A stretch of DNA of 64,000 bases, taken from an uncultured Erythrobacter sp. GTDB lineage: Bacteria; Pseudomonadota; Alphaproteobacteria; Sphingomonadales; Sphingomonadaceae. The stretch lies in contig CANMOQ010000001.1 of the NCBI GenBank assembly GCA_947499505.1, positions 912,037-976,036 of the forward strand, in the 5' to 3' direction. The position numbers and the translations under genes were made by a program. A model generated the notes under the pieces. That model did not search any database. It saw only the letters and a list, made by a program, of their open reading frames with translations, and was not told the DNA's origin. Position 1 is the stretch's first letter, and each line of letters opens with the position of its first letter. Below, one piece after another: positions 1 through 9,926 of the stretch.

Positions 1-104
1 GCGGCGTAGGCCGGATCACGCTGAGCCTGAGCCGCGCCGTGAAAGCCAGTGATGGCCACGGTCGCAGCAGCGGCGGCGAGCAAAGTTTTGCGCATATTTG
101 TCAT
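1..104 (-). CDS. ydbL: YdbL-like DUF1318 periplasmic protein (N-terminal fragment)
   Basis: Only the first 34 codons lie in the window; the gene runs off the left edge. The start is the ATG at 104, preceded at 9 bases by a strong AGGAGG (114-119). The peptide begins MTNMRKTLLAAAAA and has a clear signal peptide with probable cleavage after AAQA. The name rests mainly on position: it follows ydbH and ynbE in the same order as in Escherichia coli, where YdbL is a small periplasmic partner of the YdbH-YnbE bridge. The visible sequence alone does not prove the DUF1318 domain. Confidence 0.6.
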   Translation of the reverse strand, partial: MTNMRKTLLAAAAATVAITGFHGAAQAQRDPAYA

Positions 105-140
105 TCTCTTATTCCTCCTGCTTTGCGGCAAATGCGGGCA

Positions 141-410
141 TCAAAAGATATCCGCATTTTCCTCAAGCGTGTTGGCCGCATCTTCGGCCAAAGCAAAAAC
201 CACTTCCTGCCGGATATTGATGTTGAGCTCGATCACAATCGGCTTGTCAGGTGCAGCAACGTTGATGCACCCCGCCAATGGACCACAAAGCGCAAGCGCG
301 CCCGCTCCCATCAATCCGGCCCGACCCGCAGTTCGCCATGAATTCAGTCTATCCATCATGGATAAGCCTGTGGCAGCGCCGCATAGATCGGTCAATTTCC
401 ACATGATCAT
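141..410 (-). CDS. ynbE: YnbE-like outer-membrane lipoprotein
   Basis: Small lipoprotein with a lipobox (PLAGC) followed by INVAAPDKPIVIELNINI, the pattern of the YnbE family. In E. coli YnbE is the outer-membrane partner that extends the YdbH beta-strand groove to carry phospholipid between the two membranes. The frame starts at an ATG that overlaps the ydbH stop in an ATGA, which suggests translational coupling. An internal ATG at 359 or 356 gives a 71-72 residue product with a more usual signal peptide, close to the family size, and may be the real start. ydbL follows 36 bases downstream. Confidence 0.75.
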   Translation of the reverse strand: MIMWKLTDLCGAATGLSMMDRLNSWRTAGRAGLMGAGALALCGPLAGCINVAAPDKPIVIELNINIRQEVVFALAEDAANTLEENADIF

Positions 411-3400
411 GGCGTATTCTCGCTTTCTTGAGGCTGAATGGACAGTTCACTTGCCGGAATGTCTTCTGGATTGATGTCGGGTGTGTTCTGGCAGGCGACC
501 TTGAAAAACCGGCTCGCGCGCCATTTTGGATCGGATGTCAGGCACGGATCGCGCAGATAGTTGGAATCGTAAGTGGAACGCAGCAAGCGGCTGAGTTCCC
601 AGAATTGTGAGCGCACGTTGATATTGAACCGGATCGGCAGCCTCGCGATCTGCTTTGTGATGAAATTGCGTGACGTGCCCTGCCCCTGGCTGATCCCGTC
701 AAAGCGCACGCTGGTGATGATCTCACCGGTCAGGCTGCCATCCATAGTGATCGCCATTTGGTTGTAATCGAGGCTGCGCAAGGCATCGAATGCGTAGTTA
801 GAAATTGTGCCCAGATCCTCATAAGCGAGCTCGCCAACATAGGAGAGATTGCCGCCCGGCGGCCGGGAGATCAGCAGGCCGCTCTCAATCCGGCCATTGC
901 CCTCTGCATCGAAGATAATCGGGATCGTGCCATCGAACGTCCCCTGAGCCGACAAATTGCCAAACTCCATCTCTGATATGAATGTGCCCGCATCCAGCCC
1001 GATGATCTCAAAAATATAGCGCCGCTCCTCTGGCACCGCGAAATTGAGATCGACCCCGCGCATCACGAGCTCCCCGCCCATAAACGGCCAGCGCGCGTCC
1101 TTCAGCTTGACCAACTGCCCTTCTTCAAGAGCGTAGGTGATCTTGCCATCCAGCACCTCAATACCGGTGTTGATGGAGCCCAGATCGACAATCTGATCAG
1201 GTGCGGTGGTTAGCGCCAACAGGTCAGTGAATTCCACTGTCGCGCGGGCGTTCTTCACTGGACCAAAGGCGGCGGCGAAATCGAATTGCTCGGTGGTAAA
1301 AATGCCGCCGCTGGTAATATCATCGGCGGTCCAATTGATCTGACCCTGCCCGCTCACATCGCCCTTTGCCAAGGCGACAACGCCGTCGGTGTAGATCGTC
1401 AGGTCGCTGGGTTGCAGCGTATCATCAAAGGCAAGCCGTTCGACATCCAATCGCGCATTGCCAGCGGATGTGCTGAGGCTATGCGCGATCTCGACCGCCA
1501 CAACCTCACGATCTGTTGCCGGGTGGCGCAGCAGTGCCTCGGCGCGAATATCGCTGCCATTCATGACCATCACCGCATCACGCGCGATCAGCGGCTCAAA
1601 TCGGTCGATCGCCTCCCGGTCGGTGACGCGGAACTGCGCTTCATCAATGCTGAGGATGCCGTCGGCATACAGCCAATTGCCGCTAACCTCGTCCAGATCG
1701 AGCGGGACCAGACCAATCATCGCCTCACCATCGCTGAACGCACCGCCGATTGTGTCGGCAAAGCTAGCCTCCAGATTGCCAAGCGAGAGGCTCAGCCCCT
1801 CCTCACGCGTCCCGATCACCGCCTCTACATTGGACGCATTGGCCACGCCGGGATAGCCGAACTGGACAGCCCCTGTGTCGACGAGCAGCGGGCTGCCTGC
1901 AATTTGCCCACGCAGTGCGAGACTGGGCAATTGCGCCGAGATTTGCAGATTCTCGTCGTAACGCACCATCGCCCCACCCGCGCCGGGACACAGCCGAAGG
2001 CTTTGGCGATCCAGCGCGAGATCATAAAGCGCGAGGCGATCAAACCGCACATTGGCGCAGCTTTGCCCCGCGATCAGCCCGCCGCGCGGCGACCATGTGC
2101 CCTCCAGCGGCAGGCTGAGTCCTTGAAGACTGCCGCCAGGTAGCGCGCCGGAGGCCCGCACATCGCCCGCGAACCTCAGAGCGCCGCTGGGCGCCTGTGT
2201 CACGAGCAGCTCTGGCACAGCGAGCTTGCTGTCGCCGGCTGCGAATTCTTCCATCCTTAGGCGCAGCGCGAGATTGCCGCCGCCGACTTGCTCCATTCGC
2301 CCGGAGATGCGCGGGATGCCTTCGCCGCTGGTCGCAATATTGCCGCTAAGCCGGCCAAGGCCGTCCACCGGGCTCGTCCACGCGAGCCGCGACAGCCCAA
2401 GCAGTGTCTCGCCCGATGCGCTCTTAAGGCGCGCCTCTGGCACAATCAGGCTCGTAACCTCTGGCGACACGCGCAAAGTCGCATCGGCGATCACTGTGCC
2501 ATCGCGCGTGGCATTGCCGAAACCCTGCTGGAATCGGGCCAGCAAAGGCTCAAGCAATGTGCCTTCCACTGCACTGCGGGAGGCCCGCAATTGCTCGGTA
2601 AAGGCGCCGCCAATGCTTGCGCCCTTCCCCTCCAATCGCCCAGCCCATTCCAGCGCGTCGAACCCGTCCTGCGCCCTTAGCGTGCCTTCCAGCGATAGCC
2701 CGGCCACCGCGCCGAACGGCGTCACCGCATTCTGCGCGCGCAAATCATGGCGCACATTCAGCTGCGCACCTTTCCAGCTGAGCTGCACATCACCGCCAAG
2801 CGTAGAGGCCCCTGCACCAGCGACAGCCAATTGCTCAGCCGCGAGGTCCAGTTCGCCGTCCGCACTGGCAAAATCCGATGCAAGGGTGAAGCGTGTGGCC
2901 ACATCGGCACTCGCGAGCTGAGGGCCGCCATTTGCGCAATCAAGCGTGCGCAGGCGCAGCGGCCCATCGAACTCCAGTTCCCCGCCTGACGTCGTGACGT
3001 CACCAAAAAGTGTTGCGGCCTCCAGCGAGCACTCTGCTATCGCCAGCTCCGGCGCAGTCGCGGCCAGAGCACCTTCAAATCCGTCGCTTAGAAGCCCCTG
3101 CCCCGAGGCTTTGATCCCGATTGCGCCATAGTCACTCTCGATCAGACCGCGCGCATCGACCAGTTTCACGTCGATTTCTGGAAGGCCCGGCTCAGCATCG
3201 CTTTCGCCAAATATCGCCTCATCCAGCGCGCCAAAGCTCAGCTCGCCTTCCCGGTAAGAACCGTACAACCGCGCGCCGATCACCTTGACCGTGCCGATGG
3301 ACGGCGCACCGAAACTGTATTCCAGATCAACCACGACCCGCTCGATGGTGAGATCAGGCCGCTCAGGATCGCCGATCACCAGATTTCGCAAAACCTGACG

Positions 3401-3622
3401 CTGCGGGCCGATCGAGACGATTTCATAGTCAGCGGGAAGCTCCAGCTTCGCGAGCTCTCCATCGATGAAATTACCCGCATATTGCTCGCGCGCCATCCAC
3501 ACCCAAACGCCCGCAATGCCGAGCAGCGACAGCACCAATATGAGCGCGCGCCAACGCCTGCGGCGCGGCCACAGGCTCCACTTGGGCGTCTCTTCAATAT
3601 GTTCCGTTTGGGCTGACGCCAT
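407..3622 (-). CDS. ydbH: YdbH family AsmA-like intermembrane lipid transport protein
   Basis: Very long protein (about 1071 residues) with a cytoplasmic Arg-rich N terminus, one membrane anchor at about residues 19-40 (ALILVLSLLGIAGVWVWM), and a long periplasmic region rich in short beta strands. This is the shape of YdbH in the AsmA/TamB-like bridge proteins (the C-terminal part matches the old Pfam 'dicarboxylate transport' family). Known role in E. coli: inner-membrane-anchored bridge that moves phospholipid to the outer membrane, partly redundant with TamB and YhdP. I take the ATG at 3622 (MASAQTEH), because the longer frame to 3727 would overlap radC. It ends in an ATGA overlap with ynbE; radC is divergent 85 bases away. 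Confidence 0.8.
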   Translation of the reverse strand: MASAQTEHIEETPKWSLWPRRRRWRALILVLSLLGIAGVWVWMAREQYAGNFIDGELAKLELPADYEIVSIGPQRQVLRNLVIGDPERPDLTIERVVVDLEYSFGAPSIGTVKVIGARLYGSYREGELSFGALDEAIFGESDAEPGLPEIDVKLVDARGLIESDYGAIGIKASGQGLLSDGFEGALAATAPELAIAECSLEAATLFGDVTTSGGELEFDGPLRLRTLDCANGGPQLASADVATRFTLASDFASADGELDLAAEQLAVAGAGASTLGGDVQLSWKGAQLNVRHDLRAQNAVTPFGAVAGLSLEGTLRAQDGFDALEWAGRLEGKGASIGGAFTEQLRASRSAVEGTLLEPLLARFQQGFGNATRDGTVIADATLRVSPEVTSLIVPEARLKSASGETLLGLSRLAWTSPVDGLGRLSGNIATSGEGIPRISGRMEQVGGGNLALRLRMEEFAAGDSKLAVPELLVTQAPSGALRFAGDVRASGALPGGSLQGLSLPLEGTWSPRGGLIAGQSCANVRFDRLALYDLALDRQSLRLCPGAGGAMVRYDENLQISAQLPSLALRGQIAGSPLLVDTGAVQFGYPGVANASNVEAVIGTREEGLSLSLGNLEASFADTIGGAFSDGEAMIGLVPLDLDEVSGNWLYADGILSIDEAQFRVTDREAIDRFEPLIARDAVMVMNGSDIRAEALLRHPATDREVVAVEIAHSLSTSAGNARLDVERLAFDDTLQPSDLTIYTDGVVALAKGDVSGQGQINWTADDITSGGIFTTEQFDFAAAFGPVKNARATVEFTDLLALTTAPDQIVDLGSINTGIEVLDGKITYALEEGQLVKLKDARWPFMGGELVMRGVDLNFAVPEERRYIFEIIGLDAGTFISEMEFGNLSAQGTFDGTIPIIFDAEGNGRIESGLLISRPPGGNLSYVGELAYEDLGTISNYAFDALRSLDYNQMAITMDGSLTGEIITSVRFDGISQGQGTSRNFITKQIARLPIRFNINVRSQFWELSRLLRSTYDSNYLRDPCLTSDPKWRASRFFKVACQNTPDINPEDIPASELSIQPQESENTP

Positions 3623-3707
3623 GATGAGCTCACACTTGCGCGCATCGAGCGTTAAAGGCAATGCAAGCAAGACACTAGCGCGCACAGCCGCGTTATAAGG
3701 AGGCAGC

Positions 3708-4454
3708 TTGCCGCAAGCTGAAGACATGTTTGGCGAAGAGCCCAGCGCCTGGGGCGCCCGTGATGCTGGAGGCGATGCCGGGAAGCACGCGGGCGCCGGA
3801 CACAGATCGCGGCTACGCGAGCGGCTGCTAAAAGGCGGCGCAGAAGCGCTCGCCGACTACGAAGTGCTCGAATTCCTGCTGTTCGCTGGAATGCGGCAGG
3901 GCGACACAAAGCCGGTCGCCAAGGCGCTGCTCAAACGATTCGGTTCGCTGTCCGCCGTTCTGAATGCGGACCCTGCGGCCCTAAAACAGGTCAAAGGGAT
4001 CGGTGACAGCAGCGCAGCTGCGCTCAAAAGCGTGGCGATTGCCGCCCGGCGGATGGCGCGCAGCGAGGTGATCGACAAGCCGGTGCTAGGCTCGTGGCAG
4101 AGCCTGATGGACTATCTGGCCATCGACATGGCGCATCTAACGGTCGAGCGCGTTCGAGTGCTGTATCTCGATACCAAGAACCGACTGATCGATGATCACC
4201 ATGTTGGCGACGGCTCGATTGACGAGGCCTCAATCCATCCGCGCGAGGTTATTCGCAAGGCGATGGATGTCGGCGCGAGCGCGCTGATCCTTGTCCACAA
4301 TCACCCCAGCGGCAATCCAGAGCCGAGCCGCGCCGACATTCAAGTCACAAAACAGATCGCCGAAGCGGGCCGGTTGCTTGGCGTGATCGTGCATGATCAT
4401 GTGATCGTTGGCCGCGAGGGGCATGTGAGCCTGCGCGCCAAAGGCCTGATCTAA
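3708..4454 (+). CDS. radC: RadC family JAB-domain protein
   Basis: The N-terminal half has a helix-hairpin-helix (KQVKGIGDSSAAAL, residues 93-106). The C-terminal half has the JAB/MPN metal motif of RadC: HNHPSG at residues 197-202 with Asp210. Length (248 residues) is normal. RadC was once tied to radiation repair, but its biochemical role is unsettled; the JAB fold suggests a metal-dependent hydrolase. The start is a TTG at 3708, preceded by AAGGAGG at 3697-3703. An ATG at 3726 is possible but lies far from that ribosome-binding site. It converges on the DoxX-like gene with a 4-base overlap of the stops. Confidence 0.9.
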   Translation: MPQAEDMFGEEPSAWGARDAGGDAGKHAGAGHRSRLRERLLKGGAEALADYEVLEFLLFAGMRQGDTKPVAKALLKRFGSLSAVLNADPAALKQVKGIGDSSAAALKSVAIAARRMARSEVIDKPVLGSWQSLMDYLAIDMAHLTVERVRVLYLDTKNRLIDDHHVGDGSIDEASIHPREVIRKAMDVGASALILVHNHPSGNPEPSRADIQVTKQIAEAGRLLGVIVHDHVIVGREGHVSLRAKGLI

Positions 4455-5449
4455 CTCTTTGGTTCGATCTCAGACTTTCTACGGCTCACGCTTGCCCACA
4501 GCGAACCTGCCCAGATTGCCAAAATCACACCTGCACTCTCGTCATCTTCCCGCGAGTCTCGGGTGCTACCTGCTCGCCGCGCGAGCCAATCTTCCACGTA
4601 GTGATCAACTGACCAACGCCCCGCACCCTTAGCCTCATACACCGCCAGTAATAACACAGGATAAAATGTGACATCGGGATGCGCGCCTGCCAGCATGAAA
4701 TAGCCGATCATAAAGGTCAGCGCGTATGAAACGGGTGTTGCGCCGACGCCAAGCAACAACAGGACAGCAAATACAATCGCCAGCCAATCCGGTGTGCCGC
4801 TAAAACTGGTGATCGGCAGCCATGTCGCAAGCGCTATGGATGGCTCAAAAACGTCGGCCAAAGCCAGCAAAGCGAGCGCGAGCCAGACCCGCAAAAACAG
4901 CAACAAAAATGGTTTCGCAGCCTTGCGGAGCCATGCGCCAACACGGACCAAAGGATGCGACAATCGGCTTGCACCAAGCCGGCGCGTTACAACCCACGCT
5001 CGGTCAAGCGAAAGCGCGGCAGGCCCGCAAAACACGAACCAGATCGACATTGCAATCAGCATCAGATTGGTGGTCGTCGGGATATAAGACAGCTGTGCAA
5101 CAATCGACAGCAGCGCCAGCAATGCTGCGGCTGGTCTGGTCAGGAAGCCAAACAACACCAGGATCGGACAGATCAATTCAATAAACAAGCCAGCAGCAGC
5201 GGCCTGCGTCGGTGCCATCCAACTGACCGGGTATTCATTCGCCGCCAGCCAAACGGCTTTTTCCCAGTCAGCGGCTTTCACCAGCCCTGATCGGAAAAAA
5301 TATTGTGCGACAAAAATACGGGTGAGCAGATCAGTGACAGGCCAGAATAACAAAGTGCTGCCGGAATAGATCGTCGACACCCTGCGCCAAGCGCGGCCCC
5401 TATCTTGGCCCTTGTTCGGTCCGGTCAATGATGCGCTGCCATGCCCCAT
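4451..5449 (-). CDS. DoxX-like multi-pass membrane protein
   Basis: 332 residues with about eight hydrophobic segments. The stretch LTRIFVAQYFFRSGLVKAAD, followed by a helix with an acidic FIELICPILVLFGFLTRPAA, is typical of the DoxX/SURF4-like family. DoxX proteins sit in the cytoplasmic membrane and have been linked to redox or sulfur metabolism, but no specific reaction can be given here. The C-terminal tail is charged (RRAGSTRDSREDDES) and probably cytoplasmic. The gene lies 56 bases after the DUF3857/TPR gene on the same strand and may share its transcript. The start at 5449 is uncertain because its ribosome-binding site is weak. Confidence 0.65.
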   Translation of the reverse strand: MGHGSASLTGPNKGQDRGRAWRRVSTIYSGSTLLFWPVTDLLTRIFVAQYFFRSGLVKAADWEKAVWLAANEYPVSWMAPTQAAAAGLFIELICPILVLFGFLTRPAAALLALLSIVAQLSYIPTTTNLMLIAMSIWFVFCGPAALSLDRAWVVTRRLGASRLSHPLVRVGAWLRKAAKPFLLLFLRVWLALALLALADVFEPSIALATWLPITSFSGTPDWLAIVFAVLLLLGVGATPVSYALTFMIGYFMLAGAHPDVTFYPVLLLAVYEAKGAGRWSVDHYVEDWLARRAGSTRDSREDDESAGVILAIWAGSLWASVSRRKSEIEPKS

Positions 5450-5505
5450 ACTGCGACGATCCTAGCACAGAGGCGGCCTGCATGGGTATGCCTATCAATG
5501 ATCCA

Positions 5506-8286
5506 TCAAAGGTCAAATCCCCAACGGCGATAGCGCACTGCGAGCATTGGCTCCCGCGCCAGCGCATCATCCACGTCCGCTTGGCCACCATTGTCTCCTT
5601 GCTCAAGTCGGATCAGACCACGCAGCAGAACCGAAGCCGTTTGATCCGGTTCTAGTTCGAGCGCTGCATCAATATCAACCATGGCTTTGTCGAACATGCC
5701 ATTGCGCAGGTAGATCAGCGCGCGGCTGTCAAGAATATTGGCCGATTCGCCGCTGTTCTCAACCGCCTTGGTACATACGGAAATCCCATCTGAAACCGCG
5801 ACATTCCAGGTTCCGCTGAACCAGCAAACCTCATTGAGCAGGCCGGAATCGTTGGGATCGTCAGCCAGCATTTCATTGATCGTTGCCAGCCCCTCGCTCG
5901 CCCGGCCTTCTACTGCGTCGAGTTCTGCGAGAGCGACTGTGAGACTCTGGCGAACGTCCTCGTCGCCGTCTTCATATTCAATGATTTCACGCGCGCCTGA
6001 ATAATCGCCCAGATCCATCATTGCGCTCGCAAGATCTATCGCACGCCACGGAGTGGGGTCGAGCGAATATGCCTCTTCCAAATCCGCTTTGTTGGCTTCC
6101 AGATCGAGCAATTGCGAATGCACAGAACTGCGCTGGCCGTAATATTCAGCCGTCGCCTCTAGCTCGATGACCTTGTTCATGTCCTCCAGCGAACCGGCAA
6201 AATCATAGGTGACATAGCGGAAGCCGGCGCGGCGCAGATAGGGATCTTTGTCGTCGGGATCTTTGTCGATTAATTCCGCATAGGCTGCTTCGAGCGGTGC
6301 CAGAACGCTACGATCCGCCCCCCTTGCGAAACGCCAACGGCGCGGCACCTCATCAGAGGTGGTTAGCTTCGTCTCTTGGCGCGCGAGACTGGCCGCCTTC
6401 CGGCGTTCCTCGCGGAATGCCTCTGGCAGAACTTCGCCGCCCTTGGTGGTCACAATTTCGGAAACCTGAAACACCCGGTCATCGAGGCTTGTTTGGCGCG
6501 TATAGCGCTGTCCAGCAACCTCAACGTCGATCGGATCGCTGCCCACCAATTCATAACCGTCGAAGTCGTCGGGCAGCGTCATGGTCATGCTGTACGCGGC
6601 GCTACTGCTTGCCCCCACGGAAACCGGCAAATCACGCCATTCTTTGCGCGAACGATTGGGCGCGAATGTGATCTGCTCGGCGGCAATTGTCGCGTCGACT
6701 TCCCCTTTTGCACCATTGAAATCGAATAGATTTTCGGAGATCCCAGTCATCAACAGCGTCGCTTCGCTGTCATCCTCGCCAGAGATGATATCCACGTCTA
6801 GCAACGCCATTTCGCCGCCAAATCTGCTGCCGATCTGCTTGCGGCGTTCGTCGTCGAGCTTTTCCGCCTCGGCATTCATTTGCGCCGCGGCGGCGCCCCA
6901 AAACTTCATCTCGAATGTCACCAGCGAGGGCAAATCCAGACCGGCCGAGGTGTCGACGGCGATGTCCATTTGCAGTTCCGGCACTCGCGGCAACACCTGC
7001 TCAATCGGTTCAATCGTTGCACCAGCGCTGCGAATAGGCAGGCTGTATTCAAATGGTGGGACATTGCCGACCGTGTACATATTCGCGCCCAGCGACGTGC
7101 CATCGAGATAATACAGATTGCCGCCAATTTCTGCGCGCACCAGAACATGGTCGAACGCGCCGGGGATTGGCAGGGAAATCGGCACGGTGTTGCCCGCGCG
7201 GCTCGATACCAGCACTGGCTCCGCCTCAATCCCCAGATGGTCCAGGATCGCTAGCAAGATAACAGTCTTCGCTTTGCAATCGCCGTATTTGTTTTCCCAG
7301 GTGGTCGCGACGTCTTGAGGCAGGTAATTCCCGCCATCCAGCCCGTTCAGCAGATAGCGAATGTCCTCTTGCACCAGTTCCAATGCAGCAACGGCTTGCT
7401 CTAGATCGCCGGTATGTTCGGCGCGAATGGCCTCCACCTTGGCCAGCAAATCATCGAGGCCATCCATCGCGCCATCGGTCTCGTAGTAAGGCGCCATAGT
7501 GCTCGACACCTCTGCCCAATCGGCAAAGGTGCCCAGTTGCAGGATCGTGCCCCGGCGATAGCGCAGCGGCGCATCGTTCGGGAACTCATCGGCTTCCTCC
7601 AGAGGCAGCGTCACCTCCAGCCAATTGTGCCCGCCTGATTGCTCAACCTGCGGCAATTGGAAATTTGGGCCAGCCTTATAGCGCACGTCCAGATCATCGG
7701 GCCATGACGCGCGGACTCGCGCAAAATCGGCGACCGTATCGGGCTCCCGCCACAAGAACCGCTGGGTCTGGACCTCTTCGCCCAATGCCTGATCGGAATT
7801 TGTCACCGAATAGCGCATGCGTAGCTCGTCACCCACTTCAAGGCCTGGAACTGACAATGTCGCGGTGAGTGACCCATCCAGGATACGCCGCTCCAACATC
7901 CGCTCGCGGCGCAGCACCTCCATCACCTCGCCTTGCTCGACGAGGTCGATCACCTCATCGCCGCGCACAATCGAAATCTCGTGGACGATCAAGTCGCCTT
8001 TGTCCGGCAGCCACTGCGCCGTCAGAGTGCCGACATTGGACAGGTCAGACAGGCTGGCGACACGGTAAACCACATCGGTGTATTCCCAGTTCAGCCCATT
8101 CTCGATGCGAATCTGAGTGTCATTGACGATCTGCCGATTGGTCGGATCACGCTCAACCTCGGCCAACACGACCGGTTCAATCCAAGCGGGCGCCGGCTCA
8201 TAAAGCGGCTCTTCCCCTGCGATCACCGCCGACGAACAGCACAATGCAATCAGCGAAACTGCCGTCCGCGAAACTTGGAATGTCAT
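5506..8286 (-). CDS. Secreted DUF3857 / transglutaminase-like / TPR protein
   Basis: 926 residues. Residues 1-23 are a signal peptide. About 60-230 match the DUF3857 type of beta domain that usually precedes a transglutaminase-like fold. About 270-400 hold a transglutaminase-like domain with a likely triad Cys337 (NKYGDCKAKT), His380 (GAFDHVLV) and Asp395 (YYLDGTS). The region after about 690 has tetratricopeptide-like helices (FDKAMVDIDAALELEPDQTA). It is therefore probably periplasmic or surface-exposed, either a cysteine hydrolase or a peptide-binding scaffold; the substrate is unknown. It is divergent from purB with a 230-base gap that contains a small inverted repeat (GCTGT/ACAGC, about 8339-8359). 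Confidence 0.75.
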   Translation of the reverse strand: MTFQVSRTAVSLIALCCSSAVIAGEEPLYEPAPAWIEPVVLAEVERDPTNRQIVNDTQIRIENGLNWEYTDVVYRVASLSDLSNVGTLTAQWLPDKGDLIVHEISIVRGDEVIDLVEQGEVMEVLRRERMLERRILDGSLTATLSVPGLEVGDELRMRYSVTNSDQALGEEVQTQRFLWREPDTVADFARVRASWPDDLDVRYKAGPNFQLPQVEQSGGHNWLEVTLPLEEADEFPNDAPLRYRRGTILQLGTFADWAEVSSTMAPYYETDGAMDGLDDLLAKVEAIRAEHTGDLEQAVAALELVQEDIRYLLNGLDGGNYLPQDVATTWENKYGDCKAKTVILLAILDHLGIEAEPVLVSSRAGNTVPISLPIPGAFDHVLVRAEIGGNLYYLDGTSLGANMYTVGNVPPFEYSLPIRSAGATIEPIEQVLPRVPELQMDIAVDTSAGLDLPSLVTFEMKFWGAAAAQMNAEAEKLDDERRKQIGSRFGGEMALLDVDIISGEDDSEATLLMTGISENLFDFNGAKGEVDATIAAEQITFAPNRSRKEWRDLPVSVGASSSAAYSMTMTLPDDFDGYELVGSDPIDVEVAGQRYTRQTSLDDRVFQVSEIVTTKGGEVLPEAFREERRKAASLARQETKLTTSDEVPRRWRFARGADRSVLAPLEAAYAELIDKDPDDKDPYLRRAGFRYVTYDFAGSLEDMNKVIELEATAEYYGQRSSVHSQLLDLEANKADLEEAYSLDPTPWRAIDLASAMMDLGDYSGAREIIEYEDGDEDVRQSLTVALAELDAVEGRASEGLATINEMLADDPNDSGLLNEVCWFSGTWNVAVSDGISVCTKAVENSGESANILDSRALIYLRNGMFDKAMVDIDAALELEPDQTASVLLRGLIRLEQGDNGGQADVDDALAREPMLAVRYRRWGFDL

Positions 8287-8516
8287 TAATTAGCCCCGTT
8301 TTCCCTGTATTATCGCCAGATTATAACGCGAAATACTGCTGTCAAATGAGAAAACAGCAATTCGATTGATAAACAATTGAGGGCGGCACTGACGCGGATA
8401 AAACTATGCAGAATCTGGGGCAATGCGCAGCTCCCACCCTTGCCATCTGCGCCGATGCGGCATAGCCGCGCAGCCATATCTTTACCCACTCAATTTCACA
8501 CTGGAGTTCCCAAGCC

Positions 8517-9827
8517 ATGGTCCCTCGTTATGCCCGCCCGGAAATGAGCGCATTGTGGGAGCCTGAGGCGAAATTCCGCATCTGGTTCGAGATTGAAGCT
8601 CATGCGACCGAGAAATTGGGCGAGCTGGGCGTGGTTCCGGACAGCGCGGCAAAGGCGCTGTGGGATTGGTGGGCGACAAACCCAAAGATCGACGTTGAGG
8701 CGATTGACGCGATTGAAGCCGTGACCAAACACGATGTGATCGCTTTCCTCACCTGGGTCGCCGAACAAGTGGACGACGAAGCCCGCTTTATGCACCAGGG
8801 CATGACCAGCTCTGACGTGCTCGACACCACGCTGGCGGTGCAACTGGCGCGCGCATCCGACATCTTGCTGAGCGATCTGGATGCGCTGCTCGCCGCGATC
8901 AAACGCCGCGCTGAAGAGCACAAATACACCGCCACAATCGGTCGCAGCCACGGCATCCATGCAGAGCCGGTAACATTCGGCCTCAAAATGGCTCAAGCCT
9001 ACGCCGAGTTTGACCGTTGCCGAACCCGCCTGATAGCCGCACGCGAGGAAATCGCGACCTGCGCGGTTTCCGGCGCGGTCGGCACCTTCGCCAATATCGA
9101 CCCAGCGGTTGAGGAACATGTCGCTGGGAAGCTCGGCCTGAAGCCTGAGCCGGTTAGCACACAAGTGATCCCGCGTGATCGCCACGCCATGTATTTCGCG
9201 ACGCTTGCCGTCATTGCCGGATCGATTGAGCGGCTTGCAGTGGAAGTACGCCACCTGCAACGCACCGAGGTACTGGAGGCTGAGGAATACTTCTCACCGG
9301 GGCAAAAGGGTTCCTCGGCGATGCCGCATAAGCGCAACCCGATCCTCACCGAAAACCTGACCGGCCAAGCGCGCATGATCCGCAGCTATGCCATACCAGC
9401 CCTAGAGAACGTGGCGCTGTGGCATGAGCGCGATATCTCGCATTCCTCGGTCGAACGGTACATCGGACCCGATGCGACCATTGCACTCGATTTCTCGCTC
9501 GCGCGCCTGACCGGCGTAATCGACAAGCTGCTGGTTTATCCAGAGCGGATGCAGGCCAATATGGACCGGATGGGCGGCCTTGTGCATTCGCAGCGCGTGC
9601 TGCTCGCCCTGACTCAGGCCGGTGTCAGCCGCGAGGATGCCTACCGCCTGGTTCAGCGCAACGCGATGAAGGTCTGGGAATCGGATGGGCAGCTGCAATT
9701 GCTCGACCTGCTGAAGGGCGATGAGGACGTCACCGCCGCGCTTACGACCGAGCAACTCGAAGACAAATTCGACCTCGGATATCACTTCAAACACGTCGAC
9801 ACGGTGTTTGCCCGCGTCTTTGGCTGA
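8517..9827 (+). CDS. purB: Adenylosuccinate lyase
   Basis: Fumarase/aspartase superfamily enzyme that makes fumarate in two purine steps: SAICAR to AICAR, and adenylosuccinate to AMP. The family signature GSSAMPHKRNP is present near residue 263, and the second conserved region TSSDVLDT near residue 98. Length (436) is normal for the bacterial short form. The ATG at 8517 is preceded by GGAG (8503-8506). It stands alone, divergent from the DUF3857 gene and 99 bases ahead of lapA. No riboswitch is apparent in the leader. Confidence 0.96.
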   Translation: MVPRYARPEMSALWEPEAKFRIWFEIEAHATEKLGELGVVPDSAAKALWDWWATNPKIDVEAIDAIEAVTKHDVIAFLTWVAEQVDDEARFMHQGMTSSDVLDTTLAVQLARASDILLSDLDALLAAIKRRAEEHKYTATIGRSHGIHAEPVTFGLKMAQAYAEFDRCRTRLIAAREEIATCAVSGAVGTFANIDPAVEEHVAGKLGLKPEPVSTQVIPRDRHAMYFATLAVIAGSIERLAVEVRHLQRTEVLEAEEYFSPGQKGSSAMPHKRNPILTENLTGQARMIRSYAIPALENVALWHERDISHSSVERYIGPDATIALDFSLARLTGVIDKLLVYPERMQANMDRMGGLVHSQRVLLALTQAGVSREDAYRLVQRNAMKVWESDGQLQLLDLLKGDEDVTAALTTEQLEDKFDLGYHFKHVDTVFARVFG

Positions 9828-9926
9828 TGCGCCGCCCAGCAGCTGACGCTAGACTCAAGGCTGAAAAGGCTTAGGTTCTGCGCTGCTCAAACACCGCCAG
9901 TGGCTTAGCCGTTTAGGAAACTCTGC

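Noticed and set aside
1286..2143. 285-codon plus-strand frame opposite ydbH
   Set aside because: Shadow of the ydbH coding strand, with no motif and no start signal.
8496..9260. 254-codon minus-strand frame opposite purB
   Set aside because: Antisense shadow of a well-supported enzyme gene.
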